64,000 bases of DNA from Lanius collurio. Lineage: Eukaryota; Chordata; Aves; Passeriformes; Laniidae. Shown here one piece after another: positions 39,001-51,300 of the stretch. Every line of letters begins with the position of its first letter. Position 1 is the stretch's first letter. The notes beneath the pieces were generated by a model. The model saw only the letters and a list, made by a program, of their open reading frames with translations, did no database searches and had not been told where the DNA came from. The stretch is from NCBI GenBank assembly GCA_020086605.1, contig JACBWW010000002.1, forward strand, positions 24,415,679-24,479,678, in the 5' to 3' direction. The position numbers were made by a program, and so were the translations under genes.

Positions 39001-42000
39001 ACAAATTAACAAAAATCAACATGCTTTATTTATACTTCCATAACAGATACCATAAAAATAGTCAAACTCCACCATAATGCTATTTATCAGATTATCAAGC
39101 TTGTTCAATAATGGAGACTAGCTATGTTAAATTTTAGTTACATGAGCAATTGATTTAAGGCTTAATACGAGTACTTTAGGAATATTTCTATGTTGGCTTA
39201 GTGTCCCAGAATCAGGAGAGATATAATATATACCTTTTAATTTCAGACACTAAAAAAAGAAAAAATAAGCTGAGTACATCAACAGTAACTCTTGGCAGCT
39301 ACAGATCACTACAACATTTCATACAGCTAGCAAATCTATAAACAGCATGCAAGGAATCTAGATTTTAAAATAGGCTGGTTTTCCTCATTTACTTGCTTAA
39401 TTTAATCCTGCTATAAAAAGACTGGTTGCTTGAAAACTGTGTTAAAATAATTTTTCAGAAAGCAAATGTAGATAATATAAAGACAGTAATATTTTTGTCT
39501 GAGAAATGTTCATGCTTTTCAGCAAAAATTACAGGGCTAAAAGTGACTGTAGATTTCAGCTCAGTAGTGCCTCACCCCTCCACTGCTAATGAGCCCAACA
39601 AATGCTGTAATTATAATTAATATCATAATTATAACCTAGCTCTATTTCTAAAATAATTAGGTAAAAGGCAAGATTTCCTAGTGCACTGAGGTCAAGGACA
39701 TAAGTTAAACTGTATGAAATTCTCAGTTTTCCTACCAATACTGCTCTACTGAGCCATACAGTTTGCTCCAGAGACAGAGAGGTTTGCATAGAATAGGCAC
39801 ACATTTTTTCTTTTGTCCACTTCCCTATCTGTAACAAAGATCTACATCACCATCTAATAAGATACAGCTGAGTTTTTAGCAATGAAAGGTTGGTACAGTG
39901 CTTGGTACATACACAAAAGAAAACCAAACAGTTAAACTGGTTTTCATACAAGCTGTTTTCCCAGACACTAGCATAAAATCTTGATTTCACTGAAATCAAC
40001 AGCAGAACCCTAATTCATTTCATTGCTGGCCACGATTTCATTCCAGGACTTTGTTACTTGTGAAACACAGCTTTGCATCCGTGGACTTTAAACCTGTAGG
40101 TGCTACATTCAGTGGTCTTTACCCTGCCTTGGAATGCCAAAGCAGAGATTCCTTGTGGTTCCTAACTCTAGTTCCTGAAACCCACACTTGTCACCCTGGA
40201 AAGCAGTGAAATGCAAACAACTTAAAGAACACTGTATCCCTGACTTCAGCCTATGATCAACACAGGGATAAAGTACGTGAAAGCAATCTAATTCATTATT
40301 ATAAAAGTAAGTCCACCTACAATTCAAATTCAGCTTGCAAGAAAGCAGCTATGAAGAATTTCTGACATACGGCTGAACCAACAATGTCTGGAGGAACTTG
40401 GATCTCCTACTGCAAACCACTTTGCCTACTTTAAAAAAAATAAAAATACTGTGACCAAAAGCCCAGACTGCATTCCAGAGGTCTAGGAATAGCTTGTTTT
40501 CCTATTTGCAGTTGGTAAATTTGAAGTCTGTGAAGCATTCCTCTGGTTTTTAAGGATGTCTCCAATTTCTCCTCAAAAATTCACTTTGCTTCTTTCTCTA
40601 CATGTAAAATTTTGATCTCCTTAGAACTAAGCGACAGGCTTTTTTATATGAAATATTTTTCAGAGTGAAAATTGAGAAAATTTAATTCAATACATTCCTT
40701 CTTTCTGATACTGTCCCAGGCCTTAGTTTTGGTACAATACCCCAGTCATATATTTTAACTTGCTGAAGCTTGTGACTTACAGGCTCATGTTATATACAGG
40801 CATAACAGTAAACCACATTTCACAATACTTATTCCTTTTTCTCCCTGTTGCATAAGGGACAGTTTTTAAACATAAGCTGAATACTGCCATTCCAACAAGT
40901 CTAAACTATAAAAAGGACAGGTTATGAAGTGTTTGAAATTACATCCTTAGGGCTCAATTTAGAATCTTCTCCTCACATTCTTTTGATTTGCGTGCTTCGT
41001 TATTGAAATTGTCTGCTAGAGTTCTTTTTCTTTCCTCGTTAATGACTTCAAAGAAATACATGCTTGAACTCCTAAATATATTAAACTAATTTAAATTATC
41101 TTAAAACATCCAGTGACTGCTCAGCAAACCAGAAAAAGAAGACTGCACTTCTGGAAATAATACACTATTTAGCTAGGGAACTGAATGCATAATGAATTAC
41201 AAAATAAGCACATCTAATTAAAGTATACTATCAATATATACTTCATATTATTTGAATTTGTTAAAGCTGCTAAATCATCACAGTAACATAGAAACATAAA
41301 AATAAATTTTAAAAACTGAAAGTAACTATTTCCTAATTATTTTTTAAAAAATGTTTTCAGGACATATTATTTACGCTTTTATTTTTCGGGGGGGGTGGGG
41401 AATAAAAAGGCACGCAGTTCTGCACTTTTCACAAAGAAACAATTCGTATGTACAATCCAGCTCTAAAAACTCTTTGGTTTATGGTATAATTTGAAAGACC
41501 AGGTGTTATATCTAGGTTTATTAACTTGAAAAATTTAAGTACAGCATTACCCTGTAAAATTCTATTACAAAATTCTGAAAATTAAAACATGGTTTCAACC
41601 AAACTGAAAAACCATCCTTCATGTGGCCATATTTTGGGCTCTACAGAAAAAGATAAAATTACTCCGTATACACTAAAAGAGGTATCTTAATTATAAACCA
41701 GATAAGAACATTTTTTTAAAATAAGATGATTGACAGTGACCACTTCCTGCCAAAACAAACAGAAAACTTACTGTTCACAGTATTTGCATAGGCTAATGCA
41801 TGGTGAATCACAAAACTGATCGAACAACCTTATGAACATACTAAAATATAGACAACTTGCAAACAAAATCTACTGAGGTAATTTGTCATGGTAGGAATAA
41901 AAGTAAAATAGTATGTTCATCTCAGGACCACTGATAATAGCCTGTGTTTTGGAAACATCCTGTTCTGTGATGCCAGCTGGTTTGTGAATCACACAACCTC

Positions 42001-42854
42001 AGCAGCCTGGCTGAACTTGCTCCTCTGGACTTCTGGAAACTGGCATTCCTGCCAAAGAGACACGTTGCTTCTGCATGAGGCAAATTCACCTCTACCTTGG
42101 TAAAGCAACCAGGATTTCAGAAAACTCTGGATACTGCTACAAAACCGACATTACACATTCCCAGGCCATTTCACTAATTTGAATCACGATGATGCTGAGC
42201 ACATTCTTCCTGTTTCCAGCACTTGAATGTTCCTGTAACTGCCCGGTATTTCTCAACACTTTTTGAGCTCTTTGGCAGGACTTACTGCTCAGTGCTATTT
42301 TTAGAAACTCCAGCAATAAACACCATTGGTACCTACTCTTATACAGAATTTAATGATCAAGACACAGCTGTTTGGAATCCCCGGGCTTCACACACTACTT
42401 TTGAACAAAGAGTGAAAGATGGAGCAGTTACTACTCATCTCCAGTACTTTAAACTCTGCTTTGGACTCAGCTTGTTCAAATGCCTTCATTCTCTTGGCTG
42501 GTCACATACATGACCAATGAGCAAACACTCTCAGCTCTACCATGCACAGCCACAGACAAGAGGTTGGAATGACGAAGGCCCTTGTTCTGCCCTTCCAGCT
42601 GACTAGAAGTGACCAAAGTCCTGCAGTCTCTCCTGCAGCCTGACACGTGGAGATTGGCTCCTGTTCTTAGGCAGGACATGGCTGACTCACCCACAGGTGC
42701 TTTCTAAACCCGCAGCCTGCCTTCCAGAGGAGATACCCAGAAATGGACTGGTACAAGAGTCCACTTCCTTTCAGCAATGGGGAGAGACCAGGAGCACCCT
42801 ACACACAGAGAGATGGTTTGCCCAACTACCCCACTCAGGATAATGATAGGTGGC

Positions 42855-42871
42855 TACCGATACTATCGGTA
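42855..42871. repeat. 17-bp perfect palindrome with two CpG sites
   Basis: The sequence TACCGATA-C-TATCGGTA has two perfectly complementary 8-base arms around a single C. It lies in a locally more complex, CpG-containing stretch of the intron. It could be a binding site for a dimeric protein or chance, and I do not recognise it. Confidence 0.6.
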
Positions 42872-45800
42872 CGCAGATGACAATCCTCTGCTGCCAGTAT
42901 TAGCCTCACAACAGAATGAACTGGAACTGGGGGCTGGAAATGAAACAGAGGGTTGGAAAGGGGGAGAAAAAAGCAAAAAACCCCACACAGGAGCCAAAAT
43001 ATACCCTTGTTATTTGGCTTCAGATGTTCATGAGCAGAGTTGACTAGCTGACCTTTTATAATCTTTCCAGCCTTCTGCTTCTTAGTTTATGAGAAGTTTT
43101 ATCTCATGCACAGAGTTCTACATACATGGAAATATAAACTATTATAGTAAAGTCTTGTTTTCACAATTAAAGCAATCTAGTTACACCAAAATATCTCCTG
43201 CGCATATTTGTTCTCAAAGAGCAGCTTTTTTCAGTTCAGCTTAACTCTTGATACAACACAAATGCACTTAACAATTAGCCAAGAAATATTTCAACTATCT
43301 GCCTTGACAGAAATGAAGATAAAATCCACCAAGCACTTAAAAAAATACCCAATTTCAAACTACAGGACACACAAACTTCTTACTGCAATTAATCAGCTAG
43401 ATGTGGAGAATATTTTGATTTTCCAAGTACCCTTAAATTTGTTCATGTTCTCTGTTCTGTAACTCACACCATAAGTTGCTGTAATTCTTACAAGTTTTTC
43501 TTGTTTTGTGCTGTATGAGGCTCTGCATATTATTAAAAACTGTGAAATAACACACAATGATAAAAAGAATAGTATTTTATAACAACATGCCAAAAGGTAA
43601 AATTTCAGCTGTACTTCCAGCCGCATCTACTTTTCCTGCCTAGTATAGTTAAGAACTTGTGTTTTTAACTACAGCTCCTGTGAATGCCAAAACATTCTGT
43701 ATGAGGCTGACACACAGAGTACTTCATGAAAACTGCAATAATTTAAGTTTACTAAATAAGAAAACAACTTAAAAAAACAATTACAGTAAATATAGTGCAC
43801 AACAACTGCAGCTGATTTAAACTATACAGGATAGTGGGGTTTTTTGGTTTCATTGGGTTGTTCCCCAATAACAGGAGTGGATGGGAGGAAGAGAAGTAGA
43901 AAGGATCAGAAAAGCCAAGAGCTGACATTTGTATTTTACAATAGAGGCACATATTACTTCTTCAATTCTCTGTATCAAGTCTGACAATTAAAATTATATC
44001 TTTTCTGAAGACAATCACTGTAATTCATAGTTTAACAATCTAAAACTATTTATGCGAGTTTGATAGCCCCAGCCGAAACCAGCTATGGCTCCTCATAGCA
44101 TATGCTTAAGAGTACAGCAGAAATAGCTCTGAAAGCTTATGTCAAGCATGTTAAAAATCGACAAATAGGCCTTTTCTAGCAAGCACTACCATGCCAAGAA
44201 GATTTTAAGAACACCTGCATAATATTTTCTATACACTTAGGAAAGTTAATAAAGCTGTTTTGAATGACTACAACTCTATGCACCGGGAAGATGTTGAATC
44301 AGAACATCAGTTAATTCCAATGTGAGTCACTGGTATTTTAGAACTTCACAAATATAATCAAGAGACACAAACCTAGGAGAGCCACAACCAATTCAACATG
44401 TCAAGAAACCTGACAACAAATACACACCACACTCGCAGCATCAAAAACTAATTCATAGAAATAAAAACATTTAACAAGCCTTCCCACAGTATTTTCTATC
44501 TAGAACAGTGCAGCTGCCACAAACTTAGAGAGAAATGTGTAGCAATCAGCAGCTTTTACTGTCTCTTTGGTATCAGTCTTTTAAATCAGAAGAATCTCCC
44601 TCCTCTTCCTCTTTAATGAGAAAATAACTACTCAATTATTTTTTTAAATGTCATTATCTAAGTAAACTTGTACTGTTTAACCATTTTTGTTAGAGACGCA
44701 ATGTAAATAATGTAATCTAAGAAACTGAAAGTTATGCCCACTAAACTCTGCACCTTCAAGTCTAGGTACACAACTCCCGTAGCCTTCAGGACATGTTTTG
44801 TAACATACATAAGACAAGTCTTTTGTCTTAAATGATCTAAAGCTGTAATTTGGCACTCTTGGTCTTGTTTCAAGAAGAAAAGTTTCTTTAACCAGATATT
44901 CCCAGCTTGGAAGAGAAAAAAAGATTCTATTTATGACTTGAAAAAACAAACAGAAAGCTAAGCAAACAGTAGTCTTACGTTTTAAAACTCTAACATATCT
45001 TAATCAGGATGAATATTTTGCCCATTTAAAGTAAATTAAATTAATTAGAAATGTTGTAGAGTGCCTGTGAAGCATGTCAGTTTCAAGAAGGGAACACAGC
45101 CAATGAAAGCAATGAATGTTCATATTAAATTGAGAATTATCTCGTTTCCATAGCTACTTTTTAAACAATTGTAAGCTCTTATCATTTCTTAGAATGTCCT
45201 TGTTGACTATGAATAGCTTTAAAATGGCTGTTCTCAAAAAGAGCTACTTAAAAGCATTTAGAAAAAAGTACAATAATCAGCAGCATGTGCTGCTTTAAAC
45301 TTATAAAAAAGACAAATAGGTAGTGTTACAATACAAAAGAACAGTAGATAATGCATTTACCTTTTTCACTATATTACTTGTAATAGAGTATAAGCCTTAG
45401 ACATCTCAACCTGGATTCCAATCTTGCCACACTTCAAAAACACCCAGCAATGTAAAAATTACAGTGCAAAGATCATATAGGTCACATGGTCACTACAAAA
45501 AGTTGGAATTAAAGAAGAGGAGCTCCAAGAGCGTAACTAACTCCTCAAAGTGGAAATTTGTCACCAGAGCTCTCCCAGATAATTTTTTTAAGTATTTGCT
45601 TCATTTTCAACAATGTCAACATAATGCCAGTAATATCAATTAAACAGCAGCTATAAAGTCTCATCCTGATATGAATAAACTATGCATCACGTAGAAAAAG
45701 CATCACAGTACACACCACCACCTGACAACTGCTGGCACCCTGTACAGAGCTACCCTGACAGCATGTAACTTAACAGAACTCAGGGTTTCCATTGACTTCA

Positions 45801-47309
45801 ATTCACCTCAGAGTCAGTAAGCCTGGGTGAGACTTTCACTTGGCTTAATAGGAAGACTATGTGCCTCCCTTCTCTAATGGGAACCTGAAAAACATATATG
45901 ATGCCATGCCTTCAAGGAGACTGTTATAAAAGGACTGACAAAATGACTACTCTGGAATTGCCCCAAAATGGTCTCCTTTACCAGGAGCACACAGAATTAC
46001 CAGTTCTCCCCTACTCTTTCAATTATAGTGGAAATTGGAAATGGATGGGAGGAAAGGAAGAAGGGAAAGGGAAAAAAATAATTACATCGCTGAATTTTTA
46101 CACCTGTTTTTCCTTTTACAGTCACAAGCTCTTCAGTCTTCCTCACCTGAATTCCCATTAGAACTGTTCTGAGTGTATACTTGTGGGTTATATTTATTTC
46201 TTATATCACTTCCAGAAGCACATCAAAAGACAATCCAATTTAGGAATTCACTGGATTTCTACATAGAACATCAGAACAAAAAAAGTTCATAGATACAGCC
46301 CTCCAGGGTGCAACAGAAGGAAAATTCTTCAGCATGCAAGGAGCAGTCTGTAGTGAAAAGCCGCTATAAGCCACTGGAATAGCAAAAGGGGAAATGAGGG
46401 GGAGTTGGCTTCTTCTTAAGGATCTGCATGTGTGCAACAGCTGGAATACCCAAACAGGCATTATATAATAACAACAGAAGCTGTTCGAAGCAGTAAGGAG
46501 GCACAGCTGGGACTATGGTGACCAGCAGTTGTCCTTTACTTCAGAGCTTTGAGGTTCCAGTTTAGGAAGCAAGACAGACACCAGAGCTCTTGCTCCCGTA
46601 TATAAATGTACATACATATTTATTTCTGCTTCACTGTTGTTATTAATTTGGCAGTGGCATAAATTCTACAACTATCCTTTGTCCACCATGCTGAAACCAC
46701 AACAGAATCCATATCATAGTAGTATTTAAGATCAGATTATTCATCACAGTTTACATCTCTTTGCTAACTTTTCCAGAAGCACATAAAGGCTATAAAATAT
46801 GAAATGGTCTAAGGAAAGAGCTCTCCCAATGTAAAATTCACACAAAAGTAAGAACTTTAAGTTCTCAAACACTGTCACATCCTAAAAGTACTTCAAAAAG
46901 TGCTTAAAGCTAAAGGGATTCTAGACTCAGATATTGCTGTCCAGAAGCAATTGCTGAAGATCACCAACATATTAACTTTACTCCAAAGCAATCTGGGAGT
47001 GTGGTTCAGAAAGCAGATGAGCAGTACTCTGTTGGGAATGCATGTGTAGAATCACAGTGAAATTTTTTTTGAAAAAGTAAACATATTAAGACTGTAAATT
47101 TTATAACTAGGAAGCTGATGTAAAAACAGAAGTGCTGACTGCAGCCTGTAAGTTTAGATCTTGGTTGACTGTTCCCCATACCACAACTTTAGACTACTTC
47201 TTAAGAACTTGGTATTTGTAACATGTTGTGTTTTAAAATATTTTGGAATCATGTATATTATATAGAGGCATTTACTTCTTATGGGTTATCACAACCTTAG
47301 CTATTAAAA

Positions 47310-47542
47310 GGGCAGGGGGCAACTGAACTGCAAGAGGAACATAAAGAACAACTTTTTACAATGAGGGTGGTAAGGCAACATAACTGGTTGCCCAGAAAAG
47401 TTGTGGATGCCCCATTCCTAGAAGAGTTCAAGACCAGACAGGGCTTTGAGCAACCTGTTGTAGTGAAAGATTCCCTGTCAATGACAGGGAAGTTGGAACA
47501 AGATGGTCTTTAGAGGTCCCTTGCAAACCAAACCATTCTGGG
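47310..47542 (+). mobile_element. CR1 LINE, short diverged 3' fragment
   Basis: Recognisable CR1 3' pieces are CAACTTTTTACAATGAGGGT, AAGTTGTGGATGCCCCATTC, GGGCTTTGAGCAACCTG and AGGTCCCTTGCAAACCAAAC, ending at about CCATTCTGGG. A seven-base direct or inverted addition (TCCCTGTCAATGACAGGGA) interrupts the usual sequence and makes a small hairpin. The copy is antisense to LTBP1, non-coding and more diverged than the one at 7197. Confidence 0.85.
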
Positions 47543-48291
47543 AAAGCATCAAATGACAGCACATTTGCCTCATGCACTGAAATTTAACACTTTTTGCTAA
47601 GTCTGTACAAACAAGGTGCCAAAGAGGTTGACAGTTTTGGTGCATGGCTCAGAAAATGGTATAAACATAGGGACTTCAGAGTTGTCAGAAACCGTAACAG
47701 AGAATGCTCTATGAAAGACAAAACTCCATTTAGACCTTGATAGAACTGGTAAGTACTACATGAGAATTTTTAAATCAGAAATTGAGAAAGAAAGCAGACA
47801 GCTCTGAATGATGCAGTCACAACTTTTAGTCAAGTCAGCACAGGCAAGTAAATAAAGCAAGAGTTGGTAACAAACAGGTAACAGTGAGAAACAGAAAAAC
47901 CTGAAAGCTTTTTTAACAGTGCTTTTTAACAGAGGAGGAAACTGAATCAGAAGTATCTGTGCTTCTACATGAAGCATTAATAGTTCAAGAAATAGAACTC
48001 AGAAAGAATGATCAGACTTACCAGGAAGGAACCATTCCTATCTTAAGAAAGCAAAACTAATGGGAGGACTGGGAAAAATCTGTGTAGTATCCTGGATATG
48101 AAACAGATCACCTCATGAAGGAGTGATGCTACTTGTCAGAGAGTAGCCTGTCAAATTAGATCAGCAAGTTCACCATATCAGTCACTAAGAGAGCATCTCT
48201 GTGATCTCTAATTTCAATAAGAAGGAGAGAAAACACAGCATTAGGACTATGTTATTAGCTGCCTAAGATGGTGACAGCTATCATATCACTG

Positions 48292-48398
48292 AAAGTAGAA
48301 AGTCATGAAACAGTGGTAGTATGAAGTTTCAGTTACCTCCCNNNNNNNAAAGTAGAAAGTCATGAAACAGTGGTAGTATGAAGTTTCAGTTACCTCCC
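48292..48398. repeat. Exact 50-bp direct duplication across a 7-N assembly gap
   Basis: Positions 48292-48341 and 48349-48398 are identical over 50 bases. Only seven N (48342-48348) lie between them. Both copies begin AAAGTAGAAAGTCATG and end AGTTACCTCCC. This is the pattern left when two contigs sharing an end are placed side by side instead of being merged, so the second copy is probably not present in the genome. Confidence 0.9.
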
Positions 48399-51300
48399 AA
48401 AGCAACAGTACAACACTAAACCAAAATTCTTAGATATAATTAACTTCATCTTCAGGGATCAGCTCATTCAGGAATGCAGAAGAAAATAAAATGTTGGTTT
48501 GGCCTAACCTGTGTACAGGATCCAATTCAGATATTACCACTGAAGAGACGCCTCAAAAGTGAGCAAAACAGAGTTGTCACCATTGATGGGGAAAAACATC
48601 AAAGATTCTCTACAGCAGTTCATAGTTCCAAAACAGAAGAATGAACATAAAATGGAAGCTAGTTTAAAAAAGTTAATGAACTGAAAAACTGTCCAAAAGT
48701 CTTTAGACCCAATTAAGAAGTGAATTAAAGGAATGCACACAGAAGAAAAGACCAAAGAAGATGGTCCCAATTAATTCTTCTCATCTAAGCTCAAAAATAC
48801 ACTTAGAAAGGTCCTCATGCCTTTCTCCACAAGGGATTCTCAGGATCTGTTTCAGACTGAAGCACAAGAGAAAGTGGCAAAACAGTCAGTCAGGCAACAC
48901 CACTAGGTCATTAGACCAGATAATTCTCATACAAAACTTGTAGAAGTTAAAAAAGATTCTACCTCTCTATTTTCCAGTACTCTAGGCATAACAAAACCCA
49001 ATAGAGAAGAACACAGTTCAACAACAAAGAAAACCACACCAAAAATAGATGGGCTTTAACTTTCCTTACTATTCAGGTGGAACACAGGTTTTTTGTATAG
49101 TTTGTCACAATTCATGCACAGTGCCTGGAGAGGTTAATCAAACACAGTAAGCTCTTAGAGAGGGACTGGAATCTTGACAGAGCTGTTTTCACTCTCTTAC
49201 TGTAATGAAGGTTGTCTGTTTTGGCTTCCTGACAGATGACTCGTGAATGACAGGGGAAGGGGTGGAGAATTCTCCTACAAGCATTTAGTTAATCCTTCTC
49301 TCACACTCAGGATGAAATTAGTAGTGGAAATTGTACAACATGGCCAGGCAACAGTTTCCCTGCTAGTACTCCAAAACTGACCAGCCTTTTCTTGCACTAA
49401 AGCTTTTCTCAGGCAAGTAATGTCACATACCCACAAAAAACCATAAATCAACTGGCTGCTGCCATCCCACAGAATAGCTTTCTCCTGTCTGGAATAAGTT
49501 CTGGCTGGTTTGAGACCCCTGTTGGCTCCCTCTAATTTAAGTCTCTGTATCAAAAAGATTTAATTTCTGAGAATACTTTTCCTGTCAAAGATAATAATGA
49601 AAACACTGAATAACCTGTAACAGCTGTTCGTGACATGTTCCCTTACCTACAGGATAGCTACAGTGTGATAAACAAGATGTTCACACAAAGGTAGGTTACA
49701 TCATCTCAGGAACAACAATAATTTGTAGGACTGCAGCTGCATCTAGTGAGTGCCTTGCATGCTGCTGCAGTGGTGATACTTTATATTTTCAACATTCTTT
49801 CCAAGATATCTCTGCTTTTCTGGTGGACACAAGTTTATAGCATATGCACGGTACTTGACATGGCCAGATGCCAACTGGGTTCAGTCCATTGAAAGGAATC
49901 TGTGCGGGACTCTCAACAGAAGTGGATACTTGCAACCCCAAAGATTTCAACCCAGAGGTGTAGTAGAAACCTCAAATGTTCACATTTTAAAGGTCTTACA
50001 AACAAGTCATTAGAACAGACTGGACTTGTCCACTAAAACACCAAAGGCTTCACTCAAGGCAGTTTGCCGTAATGATCTGCCCACTTCTCACACCACTGTG
50101 AGCTAACAAGATCTATAAAATGATTAGCCCATTTTGTAATACTCACAGGGTTTTTGACTTTCACACCACACTTAAGGCCATGGTCTTTAGACCCAGGTCT
50201 ACTACAACACAAATAGCATCAAGTACTCAATCCAACAGAGGTAACTACAAATTATCTGTTATCTTAATGGATTAGCAGTGAAGTGTACACCAGAAGTGTT
50301 CGAAAAGGACACCAAGACAAGACTGACATTGTCATCAAAAAATCATCATCTTTGCTGCCAACACAAATGATCCCAATCCCGAGGGAGACCAGCCCTTTGA
50401 ACTAAGCAGTGACTTCAGCTCCTGCAGCCTGATGACTACATTTCCCTAGAATGATGAATAGAGGTGTTCCTGAGGGCTGACTCAGTGCCTGGCAGCACAA
50501 AGAGATGAGTAATTACCTTTGAACCAGTTTTTGTTCTAGCACACATAGATCACAGCACTGCCAAAGACTACAGACGTGAGAGCTAACCACAGTATCAGAA
50601 TCTCAAAACACCGCTCTCAATTTACCAATAGTTGATGCCAAAGATCCTTTTAGCCTAGTGCTCCTGCAGCAATGAAATTAACCATGCCTTCAACTGACAC
50701 CTCAGATCTGTGTTACCAGTCCCAAAATGCTGCTGATCTTCCTTAGGAATTGTGAGGACAGAAAGCTTCACCAGTGAAAATGTAAATTCACATGTACATA
50801 AGGAGACTTCCCTATGCAGAATGCCTTGACATAGAAAGAAGAAAACATTAATTACTGTTTTAGAATTTCTAGAATGACATAATTGAATGAATATGGTGAT
50901 GTTTGGGATCAAGGATATCCAGGACAGCTGATCTTCCTCAGAGAAATCATTACAAAGTGCCCATAGGATGGAGTGACTGAGAATAAGGGGTGTGAAAATT
51001 TCTTAATCCAGAACAAACTTGCCCAAAATTTCAATAGCAAAGCAAGAAGAACTCTAACTCATTCGTTATGAGGAAACTCAAAGAATTAACTTGGCTGATG
51101 GGTAAAAATTGTTCTAGAGAACAGCAGCGAATGTCTAAGCTGGAAAACAGCTGAGATGAACTGCAAAGGAGTAGAGGTTCTACAACCCTGTTATCCTTGC
51201 TAAAGATACAGAGCTGATCCCTAACTCATCAGCTGCCAGGTCATTTGCTCTAGGCAAGAAATCTGAGCAGAGAAGGGATATTAGCAGTCACTCCCAACAG

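Noticed and set aside
39598..39637. AT-rich inverted repeat (TAATTAT ... ATAATTA)
   Set aside because: Stems of this length are expected often in sequence made mostly of A and T.
45780..45845. Possible old amniote repeat (TTTCCATTGACTTCAATTCAC)
   Set aside because: One short phrase resembles a dispersed repeat motif common in reptiles and birds, but I could not trace boundaries.
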